Shown piece by piece: positions 50,921 through 60,809 of a stretch of 64,000 bases of DNA. Position numbers and translations under genes: made by a program. The stretch comes from an uncultured bacterium (GTDB lineage: Bacteria; Bacillota; Clostridia; Lachnospirales; Lachnospiraceae). A model generated the notes under the pieces. That model was given only the letters and a program-made list of their open reading frames with translations, made no database searches and was not told where the DNA came from. The first letter of the stretch is position 1, and each line of letters begins with the position of its first letter. Where the stretch lies: contig CANSYK010000009.1 of assembly GCA_947651225.1 (NCBI GenBank), positions 1 to 64,000 on the forward strand, in the 5' to 3' direction.

Positions 50921-52663
50921 TTACATAGAGAAATATTCAATTTCATTCTCTAATGTTTCTGAAATTTCTGTTAAATCATGTGCTGCCTCCGCAAGCAGGT
51001 TCATAGTAGCATTTAACTCCTGCATCGCCGCTGTCGTTTCCTCAGTAGATGCCGCATTCTGCTCAGAAATCGCAGAAAGATTACTGATTACATCAACAAC
51101 CTTAGAACGTGCCTCATCACACACATCTGTCTGCTCTTTAATACCACTGGTTTCATCTCTGGAAACGCCAATCCCTTTACTTACATCATCAAGCTGGCTC
51201 TTTGTCTGATCTAACTTTGACTGCTGCTCATTGACAATCTGCTCTACTTCACTCATGACCTTCACAGTCCTCTCTGAATCAGCCAAGAGTTCTTCGATAA
51301 TTCCTGCAACCTTCTGAGCAGATTCATTGGACTGCTCTGCAAGCTTCTGAATCTGATTTGCAACAACTGCAAACCCTTTTCCCTGCTCACCAGCCCTTGC
51401 CGCTTCAATCGTAGCATTCAAAGACAACAGATTGGTTTCTTCTGCAATAGAAGTGATAATTTCAATCGCTTCACCAATTTTCTGTGCGGACTCATTTGTC
51501 GCATTTACCTGCTTTCCAATCCGGGAAACCGCTGCCATCGTTTTATCATTAGAAGAACTCAAATCCTGTATAATCTCTGTAGACTTATCTCCAGCATATT
51601 TTAATTCCTCAGAGGTCGTGTCTAAAGTTCTCACACTCCTTACAATTTTGCCAATAATGTCCCCCATATTATTAATCTGGGAAGATGCTGTCTCAATATC
51701 ATCTGCCTGCGAAATAGCTCCTTTTGAAATATCTTCTACTGCATGGCTGATGTCATCTGCCGTTGAACTGGACTGTGATGCCATAGAACTTAAATTTTTA
51801 CCAGAATCCAACAGGGTATTGGCAGAATCCTTTACTTTAGCAAGCACATAAACCAACTGCTCCCGAAGCTCCTTTACCTCTCTTGCAATCAGCCCCAGCT
51901 CATCGCCACGATTTAGAACTTTCTGATTAATTCTTGATTTCAAGTCGCCTGTCGCCAGTTCAGCAACTACCTTGCCCGTTTCCATCAGACCATTCCTTAT
52001 AGTAAGAACAACCAAAATGATAAAGACCACAGCAACCACTGTGACAACAATTGCAACACCAAATAAAGTAATCTCTTTTTGCCTGATAAAAGAATCTACT
52101 GATGCCGATGGAACCCCTGCAAATACAATACCAACAATTGTTCCATCTGCATTTTCCAATGGTTTATAATAAGCATAATAGGTAATATCATTAATCACAA
52201 TATCATATGCCTCATAAGTCCCCCCTTTTTCGACTACCGCATTATACACATCCTCGCTTGCAGCTGACCCTATAAGACGTTCTCCCGTCTCTCCATCAAA
52301 GATAGTTGTTACACGGCGTGTATCATCAAAAAAGATTGTAAACTCTTCATCACCTTCCACCAGGGCGTCCAGAACTTCCATATGCTCTGACAGATTATAA
52401 CTTCCCTTTAAAAGATTCCCCTGATCATCCAGTGTATAATCCCCATCATCCAGTACGTTTAATGTACCTTCAATACATGTTGTAATAGCCTGCAGCTTGC
52501 TGACTACTTCTGCCCTCATGCCTGACTGTATACTGTTTCCTCCAACAACGACTGCCGCAATAGCAAGTATAATAAGCGGGAGCAATGCCATCAAAGTAAT
52601 TTTCCAAACTAGCGAGAAACGAAGTTCTTTTTTCTTAACTTTCTCTTCTTTCTTTGTTCCCAT
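50921..52663 (-). CDS. Methyl-accepting chemotaxis protein
   Basis: 580 residues. First membrane helix [19 protein letters not shown] (~21-40), extracellular Cache-like sensor (~45-195, with [17 protein letters not shown] and [13 protein letters not shown]), second helix [19 protein letters not shown] (~200-220), HAMP ([13 protein letters not shown]), then a long coiled signalling domain with the conserved hairpin tip [20 protein letters not shown]. It senses a ligand outside and controls CheA. No flagellar or che genes lie in the window. It may also serve non-motility signalling. Confidence 0.93.
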   Translation of the reverse strand: MGTKKEEKVKKKELRFSLVWKITLMALLPLIILAIAAVVVGGNSIQSGMRAEVVSKLQAITTCIEGTLNVLDDGDYTLDDQGNLLKGSYNLSEHMEVLDALVEGDEEFTIFFDDTRRVTTIFDGETGERLIGSAASEDVYNAVVEKGGTYEAYDIVINDITYYAYYKPLENADGTIVGIVFAGVPSASVDSFIRQKEITLFGVAIVVTVVAVVFIILVVLTIRNGLMETGKVVAELATGDLKSRINQKVLNRGDELGLIAREVKELREQLVYVLAKVKDSANTLLDSGKNLSSMASQSSSTADDISHAVEDISKGAISQADDIETASSQINNMGDIIGKIVRSVRTLDTTSEELKYAGDKSTEIIQDLSSSNDKTMAAVSRIGKQVNATNESAQKIGEAIEIITSIAEETNLLSLNATIEAARAGEQGKGFAVVANQIQKLAEQSNESAQKVAGIIEELLADSERTVKVMSEVEQIVNEQQSKLDQTKSQLDDVSKGIGVSRDETSGIKEQTDVCDEARSKVVDVISNLSAISEQNAASTEETTAAMQELNATMNLLAEAAHDLTEISETLENEIEYFSM

Positions 52664-53095
52664 AACTTATCCTCCATTTCCTTTTATATTCTCTTAACCT
52701 TTATCCACCGTCTCACACACTATAAAGTGTACCATATTTTCGCAAAATTGTCTATTTAATTCACAAGAATAAACAGAATAAATGGTTACTGTCCACTCCG
52801 TTACCAGTAACAGCAGCGTTTTCAACGCTGTATGCACACATTTTGCAAAATTCATGCAAAATGGCGCCGCAAAACTTGTACTTTTGGCATAAAACATGCC
52901 AAAAATCCTCGAATTCGATCAATGTGTGAATAGCAACAAGAAATGTTACTATTTACGACTGGTTTTAGAAAATTTTTTCCTTTTTCTTTTGTCCTTTATC
53001 ATAAACTGCGCAGCAGCGGCATAAAATACAATCAGAGTAATCAAGTTGTCTATTGTTATTTAACTGTCTATTACAAACAGGAAAGGTGAGAGCAT
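52664..53095. other. 432-bp divergent intergenic region
   Basis: No gene seen. It contains the 52893-52937 repeat and, right after it, a TTACTATTTACGACTGG relative of the ACGGCT hairpin. The promoters of the chemoreceptor and sipL genes must lie here but I cannot place them with confidence. Confidence 0.5.
52893..52937. repeat. 45-bp repeat, partner of 46784-46828
   Basis: Shares CATGCCAAAAATCCTCGAAT exactly and the GTCAATGTGTG/ATAG/AAC tail approximately with 46784. Confidence 0.6.
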
Positions 53096-54700
53096 ATGGA
53101 ATTGTCAACACGCAACATACGGACGCATGGAACTCTCTGCAGAAGCGACATGCAAATTACACTGGAAGATGATGTCAATGTCCCTGATACCAAACCAGAT
53201 ATTGACCAACTAATAAAAACACAGGGAGAAATACAGATTACTTCCATCACTCCCACCGATGGGAAAGTAACATTACATGGCAATCTGTCCTTTTCCCTGC
53301 TTTACATTACAACAGAAGATATACGTCCAGTACATAATATGAAAGGACAAATCCCAATCAATGAAACAATTAACATGGATGGCCTGCTGCCAGAACGTGA
53401 AGTAATGTGCCACTTTGACCTGGAGGACTGTCAGACCAATCTGATTAATTCCAGAAAAGTCAGCATCCGCGCCATCGTCAGTTTCCACTGCTGCCAGGAA
53501 GATGAGAAAGAAGTCGCAGCAGGTGTCGATATTATCTCTTCAGAGGCTTCTCGTGCTGATATGGAACAACTTTCTCCTCCTGAGGGACTTCACCGCCGTT
53601 TCAGCCAGTTTGCGCTGACACAGCTTGTAGACCAGAAAAAAGATGTTTTCCGTATTAAAGACGAAACAAACCTTCCAAAAGGAAAACCAAATATTGACAC
53701 TGTTTTATATTATGAAATGACACCACAGAATCTACAGAGCAGAATCGTAGAAGATGGAATCCGCTTTGTAGGGGATTTGCAGCTTTTTTTGCTGTATATT
53801 CCAGAAAACGAGGAACGGCACCTGGAATATATTGAAACAGAGTTTCCATTTGACGGAGTTGTTCCCTGCAGCAATTGCAATGAAGATATGATTTCAGATG
53901 TTGAAATATTAAATTCCGAAAAGGAAATTGAAGTCAAACCAGATGAAGATGGTGAAAACCGCATTTTGGAACTGGAATTGAACCTAAATCTGCGTTTGAA
54001 ATTTTATCAGGATGAAACCTTTGACTATCTGGAAGATGCCTACTCTACTGCCTGTACTTTAGAACTTGGCCGTCAGGATGTTGTTGCAACAAAACTTTTG
54101 ATGAAAAACCAAAGTGTTGTGCGGGTATCTGACAGAATCCATGTCACCCAGGATACCGATACGATTCTGCAAATCTGCAATGCTACTGGAACAATCCAGA
54201 TTGATGAACAGGAAATCGTAGAAAATGGAATATCACTGGAAGGCGTTGTAGAACTAGAAATCCTATATATCACAGAAAACGATGATCGCCCGCTTTCCGT
54301 AGCAAAAGGTACGATTCCATTTACACATACAATCGAAATACGAGGGATTTCACCAGAAGACGACTATGAGCTACAGTCTACCATTAACCAAATCAGTGTA
54401 ATCATGTTGGACAGTCAGGAAATAGAAGCAAAAATCATTTTAAATCTCTGTGCCTTTGTCTTTACACACAATACCCAGCAGATTATCACTCAAATTCAGG
54501 AACAGCCTTTAGATATGGAATACCTTCAGTCAATGCCAGGGCTGGTTGGATTTATTGCTGAAAAGGAAGGCTCCCTCTGGAATATCGCAAAAGAATATAA
54601 TACAACTGTAGAAAATATTATGCAGCTTAATCAACTTGACCATGACCAGGTACGGCCTGGAGACCGTCTCTTGCTTTTAAAGCAGATTGATGGGATTTAA
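53096..54700 (+). CDS. sipL: SipL-type spore coat morphogenesis protein (SPOCS/DUF3794 repeats plus LysM)
   Basis: 534 residues. Three related blocks (about 20-140, 180-300, 335-450), each with PDTKPDIDQL-like or GKPNIDTVLYY-like starts and FSLLYITTED / LFLLYIPENEE strands, are DUF3794 (SPOCS) repeats. The C-terminal LysM (GFIAEKEGSLWNIAKEYNT, then MQLNQLDHDQVRPGDRLLLL) completes the SipL architecture. In Clostridioides difficile SipL binds SpoIVA through LysM and is needed for coat assembly at the forespore surface. This supports a spore-forming host. Ribosome site AGGAAAGGTGAG. Confidence 0.9.
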   Translation: MELSTRNIRTHGTLCRSDMQITLEDDVNVPDTKPDIDQLIKTQGEIQITSITPTDGKVTLHGNLSFSLLYITTEDIRPVHNMKGQIPINETINMDGLLPEREVMCHFDLEDCQTNLINSRKVSIRAIVSFHCCQEDEKEVAAGVDIISSEASRADMEQLSPPEGLHRRFSQFALTQLVDQKKDVFRIKDETNLPKGKPNIDTVLYYEMTPQNLQSRIVEDGIRFVGDLQLFLLYIPENEERHLEYIETEFPFDGVVPCSNCNEDMISDVEILNSEKEIEVKPDEDGENRILELELNLNLRLKFYQDETFDYLEDAYSTACTLELGRQDVVATKLLMKNQSVVRVSDRIHVTQDTDTILQICNATGTIQIDEQEIVENGISLEGVVELEILYITENDDRPLSVAKGTIPFTHTIEIRGISPEDDYELQSTINQISVIMLDSQEIEAKIILNLCAFVFTHNTQQIITQIQEQPLDMEYLQSMPGLVGFIAEKEGSLWNIAKEYNTTVENIMQLNQLDHDQVRPGDRLLLLKQIDGI

Positions 54701-54769
54701 CTTAAAACCATCATCGGCTGCAGACAAAAGAATTTACGTTTTCCAAAATTTCTCCTGTTATGAGCCAAT

Positions 54770-54802
54770 AAGGCACCGCCATAAAATAAGTGGTGCCTTT
54801 TC
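54770..54802 (+). terminator. Terminator of sipL
   Basis: AAGGCACC and GGTGCCTT with T4 following (AAGGCACCGCC...TGGTGCCTTTTC), 70 bases after the stop. Confidence 0.75.
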
Positions 54803-54822
54803 TTATGGCTACTTTATTTTCA

Positions 54823-55848
54823 CTATTTAATCTCTTTAATCCAACCTTCTGGCGCATCAATCTGCCCCATCTGAATTCCTGTCAGTGTATCACGAAGTTT
54901 GGTAATAACTGGTCCCATTTCTGTACAGCCATTTGCAAACTTTATTTCTTTTCCATGGTCATTCACACAGCCAACTGGTGAAATAACTGCTGCTGTACCG
55001 CAAAGTCCACACTCAACAAACTCTGGAACTTCCTCAAACAACACTTCTCTTTCTTCTACCTCAAGACCAAGGTAATCTTTCGCAACGGTCATAAGCGAAC
55101 GCCTTGTAATAGAAGGCAGGATACTGCCTGACTTCGGGGTAACAATTTTCTGATCCTTAGTAACAAACAAGAAATTTGCACCACCCGTTTCCTCTACCTT
55201 TGTACGAGTAGCAGCATCCAAATACATATTCTCATCGAAGCCTTTTTCGTGCGCATCCACAATCGCATACAGGCTCATTGCATAATTAAGGCCTGCCTTA
55301 ATATGTCCTGTTCCATTTGGAGCTGCACGGTCTAAATCACTGACACGGATTGTAATTGGCTTTACACCACCCTTAAAATATGGTCCTACAGGTGTCGCAA
55401 ACAAACGAAACTGATATTCATTTGCCGGCTTTACACCAATAATCGCATCCGAGCCAAACATATATGGGCGAAGATACAAAGTAGCCCCAGAACCATATGG
55501 TGGTACATAGTCCATGTTTGCCTTTACTGTCTGTACAACAGCATCCACAAAACGATCTTTCGGAAAAGCCGGCATCTCCAGTCTCCTTGCAGAATCCACC
55601 ATACGCTCTGCATTCAGGTCAGGCCGGAAGCAGACAACCCGTCCATCCACTGTTGTATACGCCTTTAATCCTTCAAAAATTGTCTGTGCATACTGTAATA
55701 CACAAGCACATTCGCTTATTGTAACGGTACTGTCCTCAATCAAAGCACCTTCATCCCATGCCCCATTTTTATAATTAGAAACATATCGCTTATCCGTTTC
55801 CATATAGCTAAAACCAATATTACTCCAATCGATGTCCTTTTTTGCCAT
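54823..55848 (-). CDS. ilvE: Branched-chain amino acid aminotransferase
   Basis: 341 residues from the ATG at 55848 (AAAGGAAG upstream). Class IV PLP aminotransferase: ALQYAQTIFEGLKAY, CFRPDLNAERM, LYLRPYMFGSD, the PLP-binding lysine in GHIKAGLNYAMS, VEETGGANFLF, ITRRSLM and CGTAAVISPVG. It interconverts Leu/Ile/Val and their keto acids with glutamate. This is the longer type II form usual in Firmicutes. It stands between sipL (converging) and rpiB. Confidence 0.95.
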   Translation of the reverse strand: MAKKDIDWSNIGFSYMETDKRYVSNYKNGAWDEGALIEDSTVTISECACVLQYAQTIFEGLKAYTTVDGRVVCFRPDLNAERMVDSARRLEMPAFPKDRFVDAVVQTVKANMDYVPPYGSGATLYLRPYMFGSDAIIGVKPANEYQFRLFATPVGPYFKGGVKPITIRVSDLDRAAPNGTGHIKAGLNYAMSLYAIVDAHEKGFDENMYLDAATRTKVEETGGANFLFVTKDQKIVTPKSGSILPSITRRSLMTVAKDYLGLEVEEREVLFEEVPEFVECGLCGTAAVISPVGCVNDHGKEIKFANGCTEMGPVITKLRDTLTGIQMGQIDAPEGWIKEIK

Positions 55849-55911
55849 ATCACTACTTCCTTTCATACTAAACTACTTATAGTTTACCTCTTGAATATCG
55901 CAGTGTCAATG

Positions 55912-56340
55912 CTAATCTTCAATCTGGCTGATACGGTTTTTGTGTCTTTCATCATTGGAAAACTCAGTATGTAAAAAAACATCAACGATTTTCAATGCCA
56001 ACCCTGGACCAACTACCCTCGCTCCCATCGCAAGAATATTAGCATCATTATGCTCTCTGGTCGCTTGGGCACTAAAAGTATCATGGCATAACGCCGCACG
56101 AATTCCTTTTACCTTATTTGCCGCAATCGAAATTCCAATTCCTGTTCCACAGATTAAAATTCCTCTGTCACATTCCCCTGATACAATTGCCTTTGCAACT
56201 TTTTGGGCATAGACCGGATAATCGCAGGATTTTTCACTGTCACAGCCATAATCTCTGTAATCCAGATTCTGCTCCTTCAAATATTGAATTACCTCCTGCT
56301 TTAAAGCATAACCTCCATGGTCACTTCCTAATGCAATCAT
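55912..56340 (-). CDS. rpiB: Ribose-5-phosphate isomerase B
   Basis: 142 residues. IALGSDHGGYALKQ at the N-terminus, CGTGIGISIAANKVKGIRAA with the catalytic Cys, and HDTFSAQATREHNDANILAMG are diagnostic. It interconverts ribose-5-phosphate and ribulose-5-phosphate in the pentose phosphate pathway. The order tsaC, phosphatase, rpiB on one strand repeats the ywlC-ywlE-ywlF arrangement of Bacillus. Confidence 0.95.
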   Translation of the reverse strand: MIALGSDHGGYALKQEVIQYLKEQNLDYRDYGCDSEKSCDYPVYAQKVAKAIVSGECDRGILICGTGIGISIAANKVKGIRAALCHDTFSAQATREHNDANILAMGARVVGPGLALKIVDVFLHTEFSNDERHKNRISQIED

Positions 56341-56388
56341 TTTTTCTTCTCCTCCTCTTTTTCCTACCTAAATCTCTTTGCGTAATTC

Positions 56389-56832
56389 CTACAGTTTCTC
56401 TATCACCTTATTAACACGCAATACCAATTCTTCAAAACATTCTTTATACTTCTCATCCTCTCCACTGCTTGGAACAATAAGATCTGTATCTTCCCCTACA
56501 AATTCTCCTATAGTATAAACATTATTTTCATGTTCAAACTCTTCAATCAGCTTCACCTTTTCGCTTAATGTCATAGTCAGAATCAATGAATCTTCTGTCA
56601 AATCCTCCTTTTTAAGCTGTCTGGACTGATTGTGCCCACTTATATCAAAATCATTCTTTGTCAATAACAAATTACACTTTGGATTAATCGGTTCCTCAAA
56701 TAAAACCACCAGACCTCTTGAAATCCCTTTCGGCATCCAGTCTGGTGCATTATGCTGGTAAATTCCCTCTGCAATCGGGCTTAAAAATGTATTTGTCGTA
56801 CAAACAAACAGAACCTGATCATAATCTTTCAT
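56389..56832 (-). CDS. Low-molecular-weight protein-tyrosine/arginine phosphatase homologue with lost catalytic residues
   Basis: 147 residues, normal length for the family. At the P-loop it reads VLFVCTTNTFLSPIAEGIY. The nucleophile Cys is kept, but the Arg of C-x5-R is Leu (CTGNTCRSPMAE is typical). The general-acid DPYG motif near the C-terminus is replaced by LIVPSSGEDEKY. Fold residues are otherwise conserved (SGHNQSRQLKKEDL, LILTMTLSEKVKLI). In this position Bacillus has YwlE, the protein-arginine phosphatase. The product is probably catalytically dead and may bind a phosphoprotein. Confidence 0.75.
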   Translation of the reverse strand: MKDYDQVLFVCTTNTFLSPIAEGIYQHNAPDWMPKGISRGLVVLFEEPINPKCNLLLTKNDFDISGHNQSRQLKKEDLTEDSLILTMTLSEKVKLIEEFEHENNVYTIGEFVGEDTDLIVPSSGEDEKYKECFEELVLRVNKVIEKL

Positions 56833-56844
56833 ATTCGTACCTCT

Positions 56845-57900
56845 CTATACTTTAATCCGATGGTAGCCTGCCGCCTTGAGCATTCGGTTCATAATAGCCT
56901 GTCCTAATGTATCTTCTGCGAAACTTTCCGCATAAATATATTCTGCTCCAATCGCATCCATCTGTCGCAGTATGTCATACAAACCCGCAGCTATGGAACC
57001 TTCACTCTTTCTGGACCCAATGCTGTATACTCTACTACAGTTATACCTTTCTTTTGACTCCTCTGTTGCAATCACAGCAGTCTTCTTCTGTTCCTTTTCC
57101 TGTTCTTTCACCAGCACATTTATTTTTTCTGTTACTGCCGCCAAATCTCCCTCCACAATCGTCATTTGCCCTCGTGGTGCATAATGCCGGTATTTCATAC
57201 CAGGTGCTTTTGCCACTATATTTTTATCTGGTGAGACAGCAACTATTGCTGGATCTGTCAAAACGCTGCCAATTACCCCTTTCACCATATCCTCTGTAAT
57301 ATATCCCGGTCTTAAAATAACCGGAATCTCTTCTGTCATATCAATAATTGTAGATTCAATTCCAATTCCTACCGGACCACCATCCAGTATCATATCAATT
57401 CTTCCATCCATGTCTTCTATTACGTGTTCTGCCCTTGTCGGACTTGGACGCCCAGAACGATTCGCACTAGGCGCCGCTATATATACCTTAGAACACCGAA
57501 TCAACGCTCGTGCCACTGGATGTGACGGCATACGCACAGCAACGGTATTCAGTCCGCCAGTAGTAGACAATGGCACATTTTCTTTTTTGGGAAAAATCAT
57601 CGTAAGGGGTCCCGGCCAAAATGCTTTTGCCAACTCTAATGTTTTTTTGTTAACCGACAATGCCACATCATACAAATCTTCCATATCAGCAATATGAACA
57701 ATTAATGGATTATCGGAAGGCCTGCCTTTTGCATGGTAAATTTTATCGGACGCCTCTGCCGAAAGCGCATTTCCTCCCAATCCATACACCGTTTCCGTAG
57801 GAAAAGCGACAAGTCCGCCTGTCTGCAGAATCTGACATGCCTTCTGTAACTCAATATCCTGAAAATACTCTGGATCTATTTTCTTCACCACTGTTTCCAT
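56845..57900 (-). CDS. ywlC: L-threonylcarbamoyladenylate synthase (TsaC/Sua5/YwlC)
   Basis: 351 residues from the ATG at 57900 (GAGG 5 bases upstream). N-terminal YrdC domain: GGLVAFPTETVYGLGGNAL, KIYHAKGRPSDNPLIVHI (the K-R-S/N active site), WPGPLTMIFP, TVAVRMPSHPVARALI and AAPSANRSGRPSPT. The C-terminal ~140 residues form the Sua5 domain (PGMKYRHYAPRGQMTIVEG). It makes threonylcarbamoyl-AMP for the t6A37 modification of ANN-decoding tRNAs, including the tRNA-Ile charged by IleS. It starts 3 bases after the cwlD stop. Confidence 0.94.
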   Translation of the reverse strand: METVVKKIDPEYFQDIELQKACQILQTGGLVAFPTETVYGLGGNALSAEASDKIYHAKGRPSDNPLIVHIADMEDLYDVALSVNKKTLELAKAFWPGPLTMIFPKKENVPLSTTGGLNTVAVRMPSHPVARALIRCSKVYIAAPSANRSGRPSPTRAEHVIEDMDGRIDMILDGGPVGIGIESTIIDMTEEIPVILRPGYITEDMVKGVIGSVLTDPAIVAVSPDKNIVAKAPGMKYRHYAPRGQMTIVEGDLAAVTEKINVLVKEQEKEQKKTAVIATEESKERYNCSRVYSIGSRKSEGSIAAGLYDILRQMDAIGAEYIYAESFAEDTLGQAIMNRMLKAAGYHRIKV

Positions 57901-57902
57901 GA

Positions 57903-58622
57903 TTACCTCGTTTCTACTGACAACGTATCGATGTATTGCATCGTTCCCTGCGCAATCGCCCATGCCACCTGTCTCTGATAAGCTTCATCACACAGTTTCC
58001 TGGCTTCCTCCTGATTGGATAAAAAACCACATTCTACAATCACTGCCGTCTTTTCTGTATTCTTCAGTAAATAATAATCGGTATTTCCTTTTGCTTCCCT
58101 GTGATTGGATGTATCCAACGAACTGATAAGCTGTGCCTGCAAAAGCTTCGCAAAGGTTTCCCCGCTTTCTGAACCAGAATGGTAAAACACTTGTGCCCCT
58201 CTTGAACTTTCTCCTGAAAAACTGTTTTGATGAACACTTATAATTAAATCCACTTCTTCCTGATTCATCATCTCTACCCGCTTCTTCAAATCCGCTGTTT
58301 TTTTATTCGTATCACTCTCCTGATATAACCCTATATCTGACTCCCGTGTCATGATAACACGACACTTTTCCTTTTCCAATGCCTCCTTTAAGAATAGTCC
58401 AATCGAAAGATTGACATCCTTCTCATAGGCGCCGTTTACTCCCACTTTGCCTGGATCAATCCCCCCATGACCACAATCCACAACAACTGTTACCTTTTCT
58501 GACACCCCTGCCGTCTGCCTTACCTCATGTAGATGTGCCGCAATCCCTAATGCACAAAGAAACAATACACTAAAAAGAGGTACGCTGAATCTACTGTGTT
58601 TCATTTTTGACCAAAACTTCAT
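57903..58622 (-). CDS. cwlD: N-acetylmuramoyl-L-alanine amidase CwlD (spore cortex)
   Basis: 239 residues from the ATG at 58622. An N-terminal membrane/signal segment (SVPLFSVLFLCALGIAAHL) precedes an Amidase_3 domain. Zinc and catalytic motifs: VVVDCGHGGIDPGKVG (His), YEKDVNLSI (Glu), DLIISVHQNSF (His) and AVIVECGFLSNQEE (Glu). CwlD helps form muramic-delta-lactam in spore cortex. The size and single domain match it better than vegetative amidases. It lies just upstream of the tsaC gene on the same strand. Confidence 0.88.
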   Translation of the reverse strand: MKFWSKMKHSRFSVPLFSVLFLCALGIAAHLHEVRQTAGVSEKVTVVVDCGHGGIDPGKVGVNGAYEKDVNLSIGLFLKEALEKEKCRVIMTRESDIGLYQESDTNKKTADLKKRVEMMNQEEVDLIISVHQNSFSGESSRGAQVFYHSGSESGETFAKLLQAQLISSLDTSNHREAKGNTDYYLLKNTEKTAVIVECGFLSNQEEARKLCDEAYQRQVAWAIAQGTMQYIDTLSVETR

Positions 58623-58759
58623 AAGATAACCCTTTCTAAGAAAATACATAAAACTCCCATGCTACATCAAGCAGCCCCAAAATATTCTTTTTATTCTATC
58701 TTATGAGTTAAAGCAATCTGAAATGACTTGTTTCCCTTGTCTTACTATCCACAAATCCT

Positions 58760-60460
58760 CTATTTATTATACTTTCGAATCATATCCCACACATCACTGA
58801 TTTCCAGCCCTGCTTTCCAAAATGCCACTCCGCCTATTTTATGCTTTGAAACTTCTTCCATCTTTACTTTCAGGGAATTGATATCTTCAATCCATATTTT
58901 GTGAACAATCTTTCCCTCCTTATATTCCAGGTAATTCATTTCTGTTTTATCATCCCATATTGCTTTTTCACTGGAATTTTGTAAAATTTCCTGTGCATAC
59001 GACATAGAACATGCCTCAGAAGAAAGAGCATCCTCCCCACCACCTGTATTTTCTTTCCACAACCTGGAATAAAATGGCAACGCTATTACTGCCTGCTTCT
59101 TTGGCACCTGTTCCAGAATCTTTTCTACAGAATCCTGTACATACCCAATAGAAGACACCGGCCCTGCCTCTTCTGAACCTGCATAATACTCATCATATGC
59201 CATTGTAATCACATAATCCGCAACTTTTGCCTGTTCCCTACGGTTATAATACTCATTGTAATCTCTTAATGGGTAATTATCAATAGATAATACAATTCCG
59301 TTGTTTCTACACATAATTCCCAGCTCACGAATAAACTGTATAAAATCTTCTCCTGACTCCTTTTTCACATTTTCAAAATCTATATTAATCCCATCTAAAC
59401 TGTAGCGAATCGCTTCCGCAATTAAATTTTTTGCCAGTCTCCGCCTCTTGCTTGTTTTTTCAAGCACTTTACCAATCTTCATATTAGGACTAAAATCATT
59501 ACACAGTCCCCATACCTCAACACCTGCACGGTGCGCCTGCTCAACATAGGTATCACTTGCAATCGAACTGATGTTTCCATCGTTATCTGATGTTTCAAAC
59601 CAGGTTGGACAGATTACATTTACCCCTTTAGTACCTGACAGAACAGTAAGCAATCCACTATTCGCTGCCTGCGTTGTCACCTGATGCCAGACCAGATTAA
59701 TTTTTTCCTTTTTTAAGATATGGGAATACTTATCTTCTTTAAAATCTGTTTCCTTAACTTCCTGATATGCTTTATCCAGGTCTTTTGCCCGAACATACCC
59801 TGTTACCCCTGATTTGTCCATAACCTTACAAAAACCAGTATCTTTATTCTCTTTTTCTATGAGGCGCAGTTTCGCATTTTCTTTCAAATCCACTAAAATA
59901 TCACTTTTTATATCCGGCTGATAACGAAGGGCACAGTCCGAATCGGTCTTTACACAGTCAATTTCTTGCCCATAAACATTGTTAATTACAATACGTGTCG
60001 GATCATTATAAACCTTATATTCTAATGCAGTATATTCTTTCACATAATCTAACGCAACATACACCTTTTCTGCATCTACACGGACAATCTCATAATCCCT
60101 GCTGCTTTTACTGTTATTTTCATAACATTCTTTGCTTCCTGGTTCCGCAGAAATCACCGCAGTCGGCGTTGAATACAACAAAAGATTTTCATTTTTATCC
60201 CAATAAAAACGGGAATTTAGCTTTTCTTTTACCATTTCAAAATCAAGATAGACCTGTTTGTCCTGATAGAGTGCATCAACCTCTAAAACCTCATCCTCAA
60301 GGATAATTCGGATATCATTTTTTTCCATCTTATAATAATCGGTTAACTTCATATGCTCCTTACTTGGAGAAAACTTTCGGTACAGCAAAATTCCAGTAAC
60401 AATTCCTATTACCGCTACTAGTGCTGCCACTGCCATAATCACTTTTGTATTTTTCTTCAT
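58760..60460 (-). CDS. Glycoside hydrolase family 18 protein with SH3-type domain (cortex/peptidoglycan)
   Basis: 566 residues from the ATG at 60460 (GGGGGTTAGGA upstream). A signal anchor (VIMAVAALVAVIGIVTGILLY) is followed by a copper-amine-oxidase-N-like domain (~50-165, RIILEDEVLEVDALY; DPTRIVINN), a bacterial SH3 domain (~175-230, CALRYQPDIKSDILVDL; GVTGYVRAKDL), and a GH18 barrel (~250-565) with the catalytic DGINIDFENV, YVITMAYDEYY and GGVAFWKAGLE. Spore germination proteins of the YaaH/SleL type use this barrel against cortex muropeptides. The predicted location is the outer face of the membrane. Confidence 0.85.
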   Translation of the reverse strand: MKKNTKVIMAVAALVAVIGIVTGILLYRKFSPSKEHMKLTDYYKMEKNDIRIILEDEVLEVDALYQDKQVYLDFEMVKEKLNSRFYWDKNENLLLYSTPTAVISAEPGSKECYENNSKSSRDYEIVRVDAEKVYVALDYVKEYTALEYKVYNDPTRIVINNVYGQEIDCVKTDSDCALRYQPDIKSDILVDLKENAKLRLIEKENKDTGFCKVMDKSGVTGYVRAKDLDKAYQEVKETDFKEDKYSHILKKEKINLVWHQVTTQAANSGLLTVLSGTKGVNVICPTWFETSDNDGNISSIASDTYVEQAHRAGVEVWGLCNDFSPNMKIGKVLEKTSKRRRLAKNLIAEAIRYSLDGINIDFENVKKESGEDFIQFIRELGIMCRNNGIVLSIDNYPLRDYNEYYNRREQAKVADYVITMAYDEYYAGSEEAGPVSSIGYVQDSVEKILEQVPKKQAVIALPFYSRLWKENTGGGEDALSSEACSMSYAQEILQNSSEKAIWDDKTEMNYLEYKEGKIVHKIWIEDINSLKVKMEEVSKHKIGGVAFWKAGLEISDVWDMIRKYNK

Positions 60461-60532
60461 TAGTCCTAACCCCCAAATTACTTCCATATAAAACTGTCAG
60501 AAAACATAGAGTCCAGATTTTTAACAGTTCCT

Positions 60533-60620
60533 AGAGCGTGTTTGAAAATTCATTCTCACAATCTGCACTCCCCACTTTGTGGGAGAACATCTTGCAAAAA
60601 GCAATTTTCAAACACGCTCT
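60533..60620. repeat. 88-bp hairpin with AGAGCGTGTTTGAAAATT ends
   Basis: An 18-base perfect inverted repeat closes a loop that contains a second palindrome (CTCCCCACTTTGTGGGAG). On its left it touches TTAACAGTTCCT, a half-end of the other element family. A half copy (AGAGCGTGTTTAAAAA) stands at 63086. Confidence 0.75.
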
Positions 60621-60809
60621 AAGGCAATTTGTTATAGTATAACACTTTTTCTGCCTGGTAGCAAATCTAAGAAACGACAAATCGTTAGCAATATCAATTT
60701 ATTACATTGAGCCGATACATAAATTGCACCAGCTCAATGCAAGGAGTATTCAGGGCATAGCCTAATCTGTGCAGCAAAGCACATATATTTTCATATGTTT
60801 TTTATTTTT

